Shown here: positions 1 to 8,101 of the stretch, one piece after another
Layout of the letters: every line of letters begins with the position of its first letter
Position numbering within the stretch: the stretch's first letter is position 1
From: Alphaproteobacteria bacterium
GTDB taxonomy: Bacteria; Pseudomonadota; Alphaproteobacteria; Bin65
Length of the DNA: 64,000 nucleotides
NCBI GenBank assembly: GCA_022819985.1
Contig: JAJEGH010000024.1
Span: forward strand, 62,001 to 126,000
Direction of reading: 5' to 3'
The notes under the pieces: generated by a model
Told to the model about the DNA's origin: nothing
Databases searched by the model: none
The model's input: the letters and a program-made list of their open reading frames with translations, nothing else
Program-made: the position numbers and the translations under genes

Positions 1-367
1 GCACCCCGGCAAGACCTATCTGGTGCGCTTCGTCTGCCCGGAATTCACCTCGCTGTGCCCGCTCACCGGCCAGCCGGATTTCGCCCATCTGGTAATCGAC
101 TACGTTCCGGGCGAGCGGATCGTCGAGAGCAAGTCGCTCAAACTGTTCCTGACGTCGTTCCGCAATCACGGCGCGTTCCACGAGGCCTGCACGGTCGGCA
201 TCGCCGAACGGCTGATCGAGGCGCTGGCGCCGGCCTGGCTGCGCATCGGCGGCTACTGGTATCCGCGCGGCGGCATGCCGATCGACGTGTTCTGGCAGAC
301 CGGCGAACCGCCGGCGGGCCTGTGGCTGCCCGATCAGGGCGTCGCGCCCTATCGCGGGCGCGGCTGA
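1..367 (+). CDS. queF: NADPH-dependent 7-cyano-7-deazaguanine (preQ0) reductase QueF, 3' part
   Basis: The reading frame is open from base 2, so the start lies before the window. QueF reduces the nitrile of preQ0 to preQ1 in the cytoplasm, a step of queuosine biosynthesis. The visible part carries the QueF signature [16 protein letters not shown] and the region [13 protein letters not shown], whose Cys is the expected thioimide-forming residue. The frame starts [10 protein letters not shown], typical of the short unimodular type. queG follows 34 bp later on the same strand, so two steps of one pathway are adjacent and probably co-transcribed. Confidence 0.95.
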   Translation, partial: HPGKTYLVRFVCPEFTSLCPLTGQPDFAHLVIDYVPGERIVESKSLKLFLTSFRNHGAFHEACTVGIAERLIEALAPAWLRIGGYWYPRGGMPIDVFWQTGEPPAGLWLPDQGVAPYRGRG

Positions 368-401
368 CCCAAGGGCGGGCCGGGAGCGGACAGGTCCGGA
401 G

Positions 402-1505
402 ATGAGCGCTGCCGCCGATATCCGGGCCGAGGCGGCGCGCGCGGGCTTCGACGCCGTCCGCTTCACGCTCGCCCGATTGCCCGCGGCGGCGGGCGACGAT
501 CTCGACCGCTTCCTGGAGCAAGGCTATGCCGGCGACATGGGCTGGCTGGCGATGACCCGGGCGCGCCGGCGCTCGCCGGAACGGATGTGGCCGGACGCGA
601 AGAGCGCCATCATCCTCGGCATGAATTACGGGCCGGCCGGCGACCCCCTGGCCATACTCAGACAGCGCGACCGGGGCGGGATCTCCGTCTACGCGCAGAA
701 CGACGATTATCACGACATTATCAAGAAGCGGCTGAAGGCGCTGGCGCGCCGGATCGCCGGCCGGTTCGGCGCCGAGGTCAAGGTCTTCGTCGATACCGCG
801 CCGCTGATGGAAAAGCCGCTCGCCGAACGGGCCGGCCTGGGCTGGCAGGGCAAGCACACCAATCTGGTCTCGCGCGACTTCGGCAGCTGGCTGTTTCTCG
901 GGACGATTCTCACGACCCTCGATTTGCCGGCGGATCCGCCCGAAACGGACCATTGCGGCTCGTGCCGGGCCTGCCTCGACATCTGCCCGACCGACGCCTT
1001 CCCGGCGCCCGGCCGGATCGATGCGCGGCGCTGCATCAGCTACCTCACCATCGAGCACAAGGGGCCGGTCCCGCGCGAATTGCGACCCCTCATGGGCAAC
1101 CGGATCTACGGCTGCGACGACTGCCTGGCGGTCTGCCCGTGGAACAAGTTCGCCCGGCGAACCGAGGAGCCGGCATTCCTGCCGCGGGCCGAACTGACCG
1201 CGCCGCGGCTGGCCGAGCTCGCCGCGCTGGACGACGCCGGCTTCCGCGCCGTGTTCCGCAAGTCGGCGGTCAAGCGCATCGGCCGCGACCGTTTCGTGCG
1301 CAACGTGCTGATCGCGATCGGGAACAGCGGCAGCCCCGAACTGGCCGGGGCGGCGGAGCGGTTGCTGCAGGACGGATCGGCGCTGGTGCGCGGCGCCGCG
1401 GTGTGGGCGCTGCGCCGCCTCGATCCGGAGCGGGCCGAAACGCTCAGGGCAGCCGCAGAACCGGCGGAAACCGATCCCGACGTGCGCGCCGAGTGGGCAG
1501 CGTAA
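402..1505 (+). CDS. queG: Epoxyqueuosine reductase QueG
   Basis: QueG reduces epoxyqueuosine to queuosine in tRNA, the last step of the pathway, using a cobalamin and two 4Fe-4S clusters. The 367-residue protein has the expected length. Cysteines of the cluster motifs are at about 185, 188, 191 and 195 ([12 protein letters not shown]) and 238, 241 and 245 ([11 protein letters not shown]), with Cys211 between them. Asp131 in [16 protein letters not shown] is the likely catalytic acid. The last ~90 residues look like the usual short HEAT-like repeat tail. It lies just downstream of queF. Confidence 0.96.
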   Translation: MSAAADIRAEAARAGFDAVRFTLARLPAAAGDDLDRFLEQGYAGDMGWLAMTRARRRSPERMWPDAKSAIILGMNYGPAGDPLAILRQRDRGGISVYAQNDDYHDIIKKRLKALARRIAGRFGAEVKVFVDTAPLMEKPLAERAGLGWQGKHTNLVSRDFGSWLFLGTILTTLDLPADPPETDHCGSCRACLDICPTDAFPAPGRIDARRCISYLTIEHKGPVPRELRPLMGNRIYGCDDCLAVCPWNKFARRTEEPAFLPRAELTAPRLAELAALDDAGFRAVFRKSAVKRIGRDRFVRNVLIAIGNSGSPELAGAAERLLQDGSALVRGAAVWALRRLDPERAETLRAAAEPAETDPDVRAEWAA

Positions 1506-1519
1506 ACCCCGGGTGGCGT

Positions 1520-1663
1520 CCCTCGATACGGCCCTTCGACAAGCTCAGGACAGGCTGCTGACGCGCCTACTCGGGATGAGGGATTTTGTATTTCTTCAAT
1601 AACAACAACAATATCCTCATCCTGAGTAGCTCCGGCCCCCTTGGGCCGGGGCCTATCGAAGGA
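1520..1663. repeat. Large palindromic dispersed repeat, copy 1
   Basis: Two long arms face each other: CTACTCGGGATGAGG at 1567-1581 and CCTCATCCTGAGTAG at 1615-1629, separated by an A+T-rich 33-nt centre, with outer ends carrying the TCGATACG/CTATCGA type motif. Copies with the same architecture occur at 33058-33184 and 48880-49072. It lies between the convergent ends of queG and msrA. Function unknown; a REP/BIME-like element or bidirectional terminator are possible readings. Confidence 0.8.
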
Positions 1664-1672
1664 GGCGCCCGC

Positions 1673-2332
1673 CTATTCCGCCGCGACGGCGACGCCGGCC
1701 GGGCAGGTCACGCCCGTGCCGCCGAGGCCGCAATAGCCGCCGGGGACCTTCGCCAGATACTGCTGGTGGTAATCCTCGGCGTAGAAGAACTCCGGCGCGT
1801 CGAGGATTTCGGTCGTGATCGGCCCGTAGCCGGCGGCGGAAAGCCGCTCCTGGAACAGCGCCTTGGTCGCTTCGGCGAGCGATCTCTGCGCCGGCGTCGT
1901 GCAGTAGATGCCGGAGCGGTACTGGGTGCCGACATCGTTGCCCTGGCGCATGCCCTGGGTCGGGTCGTGGTTCTCCCAGAACAGCCTCAGCATCTCCTCG
2001 GCCGGGATCAGGGTCGGGTCGTAGACGGCCAGCACGACCTCGTTGTGGCCGGTCATGCCGCTGCACACTTCCTCGTAGGTCGGGTTCGGCGTTTCGCCGG
2101 CGGCGTAGCCCACGGCGGTCGTATAGACGCCGGGCGCCTGCCAGAAGACCCGCTCCGCGCCCCAGAAACAGCCCATGCCGACGATCAGGCTTTCCATGCC
2201 GTCCGGGAAGGGCGGCCTGATCGGGTTGCCGTTGACATGGTGGCGGTTCTCGACCGGCATCGCCTGCGCCCGCCCCTTCAGCGCCCGGCCGGGCGCGGGC
2301 ATCTCCAGCTTGCGTCGCGGAATGAAGAACAT
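1673..2332 (-). CDS. msrA: Peptide-methionine (S)-S-oxide reductase MsrA
   Basis: MsrA reduces the S form of methionine sulfoxide, free or in proteins, repairing oxidative damage in the cytoplasm. The motif GMGCFWGAE places the catalytic Cys at about residue 55, and TQYRSGIY and a C-terminal Gly-Tyr-Cys-Gly segment (resolving Cys) are present. The frame is open further upstream, but the extension is arginine-rich shadow sequence; the ATG at 2332 gives 219 residues, normal for this MsrA class with its N-terminal extension. Confidence 0.95.
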   Translation of the reverse strand: MFFIPRRKLEMPAPGRALKGRAQAMPVENRHHVNGNPIRPPFPDGMESLIVGMGCFWGAERVFWQAPGVYTTAVGYAAGETPNPTYEEVCSGMTGHNEVVLAVYDPTLIPAEEMLRLFWENHDPTQGMRQGNDVGTQYRSGIYCTTPAQRSLAEATKALFQERLSAAGYGPITTEILDAPEFFYAEDYHQQYLAKVPGGYCGLGGTGVTCPAGVAVAAE

Positions 2333-2466
2333 GGCGGGGATTCCGGTGATGCCGGTTGTTGTCGGAAAGATAGGCGATCCCGGCAGCCTGTCCAAGAGCG
2401 GGCGCAGCCGGTTGCCGTCGTCGGAGTTTTTTGCATCTATCGGCGAGAACTTCCGGAGGCCAAACC

Positions 2467-2661
2467 ATGACCGACCGTTCCGCCGCCCGCCGCGCCTCCG
2501 GATTGCGCCTCGTGCAGCTATGGGTGCCCGATTCGCGGGCGCCGGGCTTTGCCGAAGAGTGCCGCCGCCAGACCGCGCTGGCGGTCGCGTCCGACCGTGC
2601 CGACGCCGACCTCCGCGGTTTCCTCGATGCCGCGCTCGAAGACCTCGGCACCTGGAAGTGA
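2467..2661 (+). CDS. MazE-family antitoxin (DUF3018 type)
   Basis: A 64-residue protein with the core [19 protein letters not shown] found in DUF3018 antitoxins, which normally bind and neutralise a MazF-type RNase encoded immediately downstream. The start at 2467 is chosen because GGAGG stands 7 bases upstream. No full toxin follows: after the stop only a short MazF-like stub can be read before the convergent pheA gene. It is divergent from msrA (135 bp). It may be an orphan antitoxin. Confidence 0.8.
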   Translation: MTDRSAARRASGLRLVQLWVPDSRAPGFAEECRRQTALAVASDRADADLRGFLDAALEDLGTWK

Positions 2662-2693
2662 GGAAAGACCCTGCAGCGACGGGCACCCGGCGG

Positions 2694-2740
2694 TGAGGCG
2701 CGGCTGCCCCGCTACCGTCGCGCTACCGGATCTGCGGTAG
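2694..2740 (+). pseudogene. Possible remnant of a MazF toxin start
   Basis: After the antitoxin a GTG opens the short reading [15 protein letters not shown] before a stop. MazF proteins often begin MRRGD-VTVALPGD, so this looks like the first 15 or so residues of a toxin that has been lost. The match is short and could be chance. Confidence 0.25.
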
Positions 2741-2744
2741 CGGC

Positions 2745-3590
2745 CTACCCCCGGAACGGGCTCGCCGGGTAGGTGCCGAGGAGGGTCCATTCGGTGGTGA
2801 AGAAATCGAGCTCTTCGAAGGCCCATTTCATCGCCTGCTCGTCCGGGTGGCCTTCGACGTCGGCGTAGAACTGGGCGACGGTGAAGGCGCCGTCGATAAT
2901 GTAGCTTTCCAGCTTGGTGATGTTGACGTTGTTGGTCGCGAAGCCGCCGAGCGCCTTGTAGAGCGCGGCCGGCACGCTGCGGACCCGGAAGACGAAGCTC
3001 GTGATCGTCTTGCGGCTGCCGGCGGCCGGCATCAGGTGCTCCGGCCCCATGATGATGAAGCGGGTCGTGTTGTGGTCGGCGTCCTCGATCCGGTCGCGCA
3101 GGATCTTCAGGCCGTAGATTTCCGCCGCCAGGGAAGAGGCGATGGCGCATTTCGCCTTGTCGCTCCATTGCGCGACATCGCGGGCGGCGCCGGCGGTGTC
3201 GAAATGGATGACCGGCTCGGCGCCCAGTTCGGCGATCAACTTGCGGCACTGGTCCAGGGCATGGATGTGGCTGTGGATTTCCTTCAGGCCGCCGGTTTCG
3301 GCGTCCGGCGTGCCGAGCAGGCAATGCTCCACCCGCTGGAAATGCTCGCCGATGATGTAGAGGCCGGAATGGGGCAGCAGGTGATGGATATCCGCCACCC
3401 GCCCCGCGACCGAATTGTCGATCGGGATCATGGCGAGCCGGGCCTCGCCGTCGCGCACCGCGGTGAAGCTGTCCTCGAAAGTCGCGCAGGGCAGCGGCTG
3501 CATGTCCGGATAGACCTGGCGGCAGGCGATGTGGGAGTTCGCGCCCAGGGTGCCCTGGAAGGCGATGCGGTTGGCGGGGGTATCGGTCAT
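2745..3590 (-). CDS. pheA: Prephenate dehydratase
   Basis: Converts prephenate to phenylpyruvate for phenylalanine synthesis. The 281-residue protein is monofunctional: no chorismate mutase domain precedes the dehydratase domain (about residues 7-180), which ends with the catalytic TTRF at 175-178. An ACT regulatory domain follows (about 195-275) with ESYII at the place of the phenylalanine-binding ESRP motif. Its ATG overlaps the TGA of kdsB as ATGA, implying translational coupling. Confidence 0.95.
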   Translation of the reverse strand: MTDTPANRIAFQGTLGANSHIACRQVYPDMQPLPCATFEDSFTAVRDGEARLAMIPIDNSVAGRVADIHHLLPHSGLYIIGEHFQRVEHCLLGTPDAETGGLKEIHSHIHALDQCRKLIAELGAEPVIHFDTAGAARDVAQWSDKAKCAIASSLAAEIYGLKILRDRIEDADHNTTRFIIMGPEHLMPAAGSRKTITSFVFRVRSVPAALYKALGGFATNNVNITKLESYIIDGAFTVAQFYADVEGHPDEQAMKWAFEELDFFTTEWTLLGTYPASPFRG

Positions 3591-4339
3591 GCCTCTTGTT
3601 CCAGCAATGCCCGCGCGCGTGCAAGGTCTTCCGGCGTGTCGACGCCGAAGGGGACGCCGTCCGCCAACGCCGCGTCGATGCGCAGGCCGGCCTCCAGCGC
3701 GCGCAGCTGTTCGAGCTTTTCCCGCTTTTCCAGCGGGCTCGGCGGCAGGGCGACGAAGCGGTCGAGGGCCGGACGGCGCCAGGCGTAGATGCCGATATGA
3801 TGCCAGACCGGCCCGGCGCCGGCCGGGGCTGCGGCGCGGGTGAAATAGAGCGCCCGGCCGACCGCGGCGCCGTCCGCCAGGCTCATCACGGCCTTGACGA
3901 CGTTCGGATTGTCGCGCTCGCCCGGATCGGCGGTCGGCACGACGAGGGTCGCGATATCGACCGCCGGGTCGCGCAAGGGGGCGAGCGAAGCGCGGATCAG
4001 GGCGGGGTCGATCGCCGGCAGGTCGCCCTGGAGGTTCACGACGGTGCCGTAGCGGCCGCCGGGGTCGCGGATCGCCGCGGCGGCGTGCACCCGGTCGGAG
4101 CCGGAGGGCAGGGCCGGATCGGTCATTACGGCCTCGCCGCCAGCCGCCCCGACCGCATCGGCGATCGCCCGGTCGCCGCAGGCGACGATCACCGGGCCGA
4201 CATCGGCGGCGACCGCGCGGCGCCAGACATGGACGATCATCGGCGCGCCCGCAATTGTCGCAAGCGGTTTGTCCGGCAGCCGCGTCGCGGCCAGCCGGGC
4301 AGGGATAATTACCAGCGATTCCCGGCCGTTATCGGTCAT
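3587..4339 (-). CDS. kdsB: 3-deoxy-manno-octulosonate cytidylyltransferase KdsB
   Basis: Activates Kdo with CTP to CMP-Kdo for lipopolysaccharide inner-core synthesis in the cytoplasm. The N-terminus IIPARLAATRLPDKPL is the nucleotide-binding signature, and NLQGDLPAIDP and HIGIYAWR are further family motifs. The ATG at 4339 gives 250 residues, the usual size; an upstream in-frame extension of 18 residues is not family-like. It is the first gene of a kdsB-pheA pair and lies divergent from the cytochrome gene across about 250 bp. Confidence 0.95.
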   Translation of the reverse strand: MTDNGRESLVIIPARLAATRLPDKPLATIAGAPMIVHVWRRAVAADVGPVIVACGDRAIADAVGAAGGEAVMTDPALPSGSDRVHAAAAIRDPGGRYGTVVNLQGDLPAIDPALIRASLAPLRDPAVDIATLVVPTADPGERDNPNVVKAVMSLADGAAVGRALYFTRAAAPAGAGPVWHHIGIYAWRRPALDRFVALPPSPLEKREKLEQLRALEAGLRIDAALADGVPFGVDTPEDLARARALLEQEA

Positions 4340-4587
4340 GGATCGGGCGTAACCCGCGGTTCGCAAAGGATTTATGTGACATCGTGTCGCCAAGCCCCGG
4401 CCTGTCGGGGCTGCGGGGCCGTCACTATAACCGGGAAACCGATTTCAGATTTCGTCGACGCCGCGCCCGCCCGCTTTCCCCAGGGACGTGCTGCGGCCGG
4501 CTCGACGGCGGTTCGCGCCGGACGCCGCCCGCCTTCCCCAAGGGCGCGCCGCGAGAGCCGCATTGTAGGGAAAGCCCGGTCGCCGCC

Positions 4588-5136
4588 ATGAATTTCAACT
4601 CCCTTGCCGCCTCCGTCCTGATCGTGGGCATCAGCGCCCTGGTCATCAGCAAGGTGGGCGATATCCTCGTCCCCGAGGAGCATTTCTCCCAAAAGGCCGA
4701 AGCCGCGCACACGCCCGGAACCGGCGCGCCGGCGAAAAAGGCCGAGCCGGACCCGGCGGTCGCCGTCGCGCTGGCTGCCGCCGATGCGGCCAAGGGCGAG
4801 AAGCTGGTGCGCAGCAAGTGCAAGTCCTGCCACACCTGGAGCAAGGGCGGCCGCAACAGCGTCGGCCCGAACCTGTGGGGCGTGGTCGGCCGCGAGAAAG
4901 CGACCGTCGACGGTTTCAGCTATTCCTCGGCCATGAAGGAGGCCGGCGGGAACTGGTCCTTCGAAGAAATGTACAGCTTCCTCAAGCGGCCGAGCGCGCA
5001 GATCAAGGGCACGAAGATGACCTACCGCCTGCGCAAATACGCCCAGCGCGCCGACGTGATCGCCTTCCTGCGGACGCAGTCGGATACGCCCGTGCCGCTT
5101 CCCGAGGCGGGCGCCGCGACAGAGAAAGCGGAATAG
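4588..5136 (+). CDS. Membrane-anchored c-type cytochrome (c552/CycM-like)
   Basis: A 182-residue class I cytochrome c. An uncleaved N-terminal hydrophobic helix (about residues 7-25) anchors it in the membrane, followed by an Ala/Pro/Lys-rich linker and a periplasmic haem domain with CKSCH at 78-82 and a probable axial Met144 in GTKMTY. Such proteins carry electrons between the bc1 complex and terminal oxidases. The start at 4588 puts the signal anchor at the N-terminus; the frame is open further 5' but without sense. Confidence 0.9.
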   Translation: MNFNSLAASVLIVGISALVISKVGDILVPEEHFSQKAEAAHTPGTGAPAKKAEPDPAVAVALAAADAAKGEKLVRSKCKSCHTWSKGGRNSVGPNLWGVVGREKATVDGFSYSSAMKEAGGNWSFEEMYSFLKRPSAQIKGTKMTYRLRKYAQRADVIAFLRTQSDTPVPLPEAGAATEKAE

Positions 5137-5191
5137 CCGCCTGTCGGAACATGGGCCGCGCGACGGGCGGCCCGACGGGCGGCGGGGCGTC

Positions 5192-6001
5192 ATGACCGGC
5201 GCTTGCCCCGAAGAATTCGTCGGGATCGCAAACCGGCTGGCCGACGCGAGCGGCGCGGCGATCCGGCCGCATTTCCGCAGCGACATTGCGGTTGCGGACA
5301 AGCCGGACCTCAGCCCCGTCACCGTCGCCGACGAGGCAGCGGAGCGGGAAATCCGCCGCATTCTGGAAAAAGCCTGCCCCGGCCACGGCATCGTCGGGGA
5401 GGAGTTCGGTTCCGACGGGGCGGGGCGCGACTTCGTCTGGGTGATCGATCCGATCGACGGTACGCGCAGCTTCATCTGCGGCGTCCCGACCTTCACGACG
5501 CTGATCGCCCTGCTGCACGAGGGCGAGCCGGTCCTCGGCGTCATCGACCAGCCGGTCCTGGGCGAGCGCTGGGTCGGCGCGCGCGGCCGCGGTACGACCT
5601 TCAACGGGGCACCGGTCAGAACGGCCGCGCCGAAGCCGCTCGACGAAGCCGCGATGTTCACGACCGCGCCCGACATGTTTGACGGGGACATGTCCGGGGG
5701 CGCGGCGGAGGCCTATGAAAACCTTCGCTCGACGGTTCATCTCACCCGCTTCGGCCTGGACGGCTATGCCGCGGGGCTGCTGGCGAGCGGGCTGATCGAC
5801 CTGCATGTCGAAGGGGATATGAAACCGTGGGATTACCTGGCGCTGGTCCCGGTGATCGAGAATGCCGGCGGCGTCATGACCGACTGGACCGGCGGCCGGC
5901 TGACCCTCGAAGCCGGCGACGGGCTCACGCTCGCCGCATCCTCACCCGCCCTGCACGCCGCGGCGCTGGATATCCTCGGGAGCGGCCGGAACCGACGGTG
6001 A
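5192..6001 (+). CDS. Inositol-monophosphatase-family phosphatase, probably histidinol-phosphatase (HisN)
   Basis: A Mg-dependent, Li-sensitive-type phosphatase of 269 residues. Metal ligands are visible in VGEEFG (about 69-74), DPIDGTRSF (86-94) and MKPWDYLAL near residue 213. Within the superfamily the sequence, including the GDMKPWDYLALVPVIENAGG block, resembles the alphaproteobacterial histidinol-phosphate phosphatases more than CysQ or inositol phosphatases. No other his gene is nearby, so the substrate is inferred. It begins 55 bp after the cytochrome gene. Confidence 0.85.
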   Translation: MTGACPEEFVGIANRLADASGAAIRPHFRSDIAVADKPDLSPVTVADEAAEREIRRILEKACPGHGIVGEEFGSDGAGRDFVWVIDPIDGTRSFICGVPTFTTLIALLHEGEPVLGVIDQPVLGERWVGARGRGTTFNGAPVRTAAPKPLDEAAMFTTAPDMFDGDMSGGAAEAYENLRSTVHLTRFGLDGYAAGLLASGLIDLHVEGDMKPWDYLALVPVIENAGGVMTDWTGGRLTLEAGDGLTLAASSPALHAAALDILGSGRNRR

Positions 6002-6042
6002 CGGCCGATTAAGAAAAATTTGTGAATTTAATATATTTTTCC

Positions 6043-6070
6043 TTGACATTCGAAAACAAGGCTCTATCTT
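6043..6070 (+). promoter_or_regulatory. Sigma-70-like promoter without an obvious gene
   Basis: TTGACA at 6043-6048 and TATCTT at 6065-6070 are separated by 16 bp, and the 40 bases before are an A/T-rich, UP-element-like tract unusual for this genome. No convincing coding region follows on the plus strand for more than 700 bp, so the product may be a small RNA. Confidence 0.5.
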
Positions 6071-6182
6071 CCTTCGCAGCACAGTTCAGAAGTGCGCCCG
6101 GACGGAGCGATCCTCCCCCTTCCCGCCGCCCCGGTGCGTAGTCCGGGCTGCCCCGGCGCGGATTCCCCTGCGACACCCCTCG

Positions 6183-6420
6183 TCGTCATTCCGACCGGAG
6201 CCCCGGCCCGCAGGCCGGGGCGTAGTGGAGGAATCTGGCGGGCGCTCCATCGACGCCAGAGGCTCCGGCATCCGGCCGGCGTCCGTCGCCAGCCGGATTT
6301 CTCCACTTCGCGGGCTGACGCCCGCTCCGGTCGAAATGACAGGATAGGAGCGGGCTGACGCCCGCTCCGGTCGAAATGACAGGATAGGGGCGGGCTGACG
6401 CCCGCTTCGGTCGAAATGAC
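6183..6420. repeat. Inverted-repeat element with a 40-bp tandem repeat
   Basis: The left arm has GTCATTCCGACCGGAGC and AGTGGAGGAATCTGG; the right arm has their complements (GATTTCTCCACT, then CTCCGGTCGAAATGAC). Each arm holds an inner hairpin (CCCCGGCCCGCAGGCCGGGG, GCGGGCTGACGCCCGC). The right arm end is amplified: a 40-bp unit starts at 6311, 6351 and 6391 (last copy partial). It resembles the dispersed intergenic elements seen in alphaproteobacteria; no protein is coded. Confidence 0.75.
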
Positions 6421-6702
6421 GGGCGGGCAAGCGATGCGCCCGGCGCGGTCTCCCCCCTTTTCGCAGAGAAATCCGGCCCGGGGGGCGGCGATTCGGGATT
6501 GCTCGGACTCCGGGGCGGATCGCGGCGGCGGTTTCGAGCGGGAAACGGCCGGAGAATCCGCGGAAAGGAATGTAATCTTGCGATTCGGATACCCGCACCA
6601 TTGAGGAATGTAGTCCTGTGACCCAAACGCCGGATATCGCGGTTGGAGCAGAAGTACCCGCAATATATTGCGGTTCGGCGCCTCGAACGCCCGGTCGCGA
6701 GC
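6421..6702. other. Gene-free stretch
   Basis: No coding region is convincing on either strand. It holds a perfect 16-bp palindrome, CCGCAATATATTGCGG, at 6658-6673, and a near-direct repeat AGGAATGTAATCTTG / AGGAATGTAGTCCTG at about 6566 and 6604. It follows the tandem repeat and precedes the speE terminator. Confidence 0.5.
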
Positions 6703-6733
6703 AAAAAAAAGCAAAAGACATACCGGTCTGTCT
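6703..6733 (-). terminator. Probable terminator of speD-speE
   Basis: Read on the minus strand, the near-perfect palindrome AGACAGACCGGTATGTCT (6733-6716) is followed by a T-rich run (TTTGCTTTTTTTT). It lies 54 bp past the speE stop. Confidence 0.5.
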
Positions 6734-6786
6734 AATTCCGGCGCCTAGGCCCGGCGTCGGCCGGAAAGCGCGCCGCGGCGGGGGCG

Positions 6787-7671
6787 CTACGCGCGCAACA
6801 GGCTGCGAATGTCGTTCGGTAGCGCGAAGGCGGCGGCGAAGATGTCCGCGTTGAAATAGCGCGTCTCCAGCCCGATGGCGTCGATCCGGTCCCGGATCGT
6901 GGCGGCGCTCCAGCGGCGCAGCCCGGCATCGTCCGTCGCCCAGCCGAAGGCCATGAAGCCGCCATTGTAGGTCGGCACCGGCGCAACATAGAAAGCCGGG
7001 TCGGCGAACAGCGCGCGGAACGCGGCATGGCTTGTTGCAAGCTCGTCGCCCTGGAGCGACGGCACGCCGTTCTGCGTCACCAGCGCGCCGCCTTCCTTCA
7101 GGCAGCGCTTGCAGTTGCGGTAGAAGTCTTCGGTGAAGAGCGCGGCGCCGGGCCCGACCGGATCGGTCGAATCGACGATCGCGACGTCGAAGCGCCGGCC
7201 GGTCTCTGCGACGAAGCGGGCGCCGTCGGCGATGACCAGCTCGGCGCGCGGATCGTCGAACGCCCCGGCCGAGAGCGCCGGCAGCCAGGCCTTCGCCAGG
7301 TCCACCACGCGGCGGTCGATCTCGACCTGCGTCGCCCGGACTTCGGGATGGCGCAGCGCCTCGCGCAGGCAGCCGCCATCGCCGCCGCCGACGATCAGGA
7401 TATCGAGCCTGTCCTCCGGCCCGCTGCCTCCGGAGCCGCTGCAAAGCGCGGCCTTGCGCGCCAGGATCGCCGGATGGGCCAGCATCTCGTGATAGACATA
7501 TTCGTCGGCCTCGGTCGTCTGGATAGCGCCGTCCAGGGCCAGGACGCGGCCGAACGTCCGGTTCTCGAAAATCGCCAGCTCGTGCAGCCCGGTATGCTCC
7601 CGGTGCAGCATCCGGTCCACGGCGAGCGACTGGCGGATGCCGTCGTGCAGCGTCTCGTCGAACCAGTCCAT
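6787..7671 (-). CDS. speE: Polyamine aminopropyltransferase (spermidine synthase)
   Basis: Transfers the aminopropyl group of decarboxylated SAM to putrescine to give spermidine. The 294-residue protein has the SAM-binding GGGDGG at about 95-100, TTEADEYVYHEML (substrate binding) near 52-64 and the catalytic segment DSTDPVGP at 167-174. It lies 21 bp downstream of the SAM decarboxylase gene that makes its co-substrate, so the two form a complete spermidine module. Confidence 0.96.
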   Translation of the reverse strand: MDWFDETLHDGIRQSLAVDRMLHREHTGLHELAIFENRTFGRVLALDGAIQTTEADEYVYHEMLAHPAILARKAALCSGSGGSGPEDRLDILIVGGGDGGCLREALRHPEVRATQVEIDRRVVDLAKAWLPALSAGAFDDPRAELVIADGARFVAETGRRFDVAIVDSTDPVGPGAALFTEDFYRNCKRCLKEGGALVTQNGVPSLQGDELATSHAAFRALFADPAFYVAPVPTYNGGFMAFGWATDDAGLRRWSAATIRDRIDAIGLETRYFNADIFAAAFALPNDIRSLLRA

Positions 7672-7692
7672 CTGCCGATTCCGTCGGGGGCC

Positions 7693-8043
7693 TCAGCCCG
7701 GAACGCCGCGCCGGTGCTCGGAAATCTCGACGCGCCCCGGCGCCAGGGCCTCCCGCAGCACGGCGACCGCCCGGTGGGGATCGCAGGCGCCGCACATGAA
7801 CACGTCGGCCGCGGCATAGCCCCGCTCCGGCCAGGTGTGGATCGCGATATGGGATTCGGCCAGCACGACGATCCCCGAAACGCCCTTCCCGGCGCCGAAC
7901 GGATGCATGAAGCTGTGCAGGACCGTGGCGCCGCTGTCCCGCGCCGCGCGGATCAGGGCTGCCTCGACGGCGCCGACGTCCGAAAGATTGACGGCGTCCC
8001 ACAATTCGACCAGCAGATGGGTCGCGGCGGCGTCCTGTTTCAT
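7693..8043 (-). CDS. speD: S-adenosylmethionine decarboxylase proenzyme, prokaryotic class 1B
   Basis: Decarboxylates SAM to provide the aminopropyl donor for speE. The 116-residue size and ESHIAIHTWPE (62-72) are those of the small self-cleaving class: Ser64 becomes the pyruvoyl group after cleavage of the Glu63-Ser64 bond. His69 and Cys84 (MCGAC) are the expected processing and catalytic residues. First gene of the speD-speE pair. Confidence 0.95.
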   Translation of the reverse strand: MKQDAAATHLLVELWDAVNLSDVGAVEAALIRAARDSGATVLHSFMHPFGAGKGVSGIVVLAESHIAIHTWPERGYAAADVFMCGACDPHRAVAVLREALAPGRVEISEHRRGVPG

Positions 8044-8101
8044 GGCCCGGTCATGGTGAGCCCGGCACCGGCGGGAGCGCCCGAAGGAGCGACCGGCCGG
8101 C

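Noticed and set aside
6311..6420. 40-bp repeats considered as CRISPR array
   Set aside because: The copies are directly adjacent without spacers and no cas gene is near.
6086..8002. Long minus-strand open frame of 638 codons covering speE and speD
   Set aside because: It is out of frame with the two clear enzymes and has arginine-rich shadow composition typical of GC-rich DNA.
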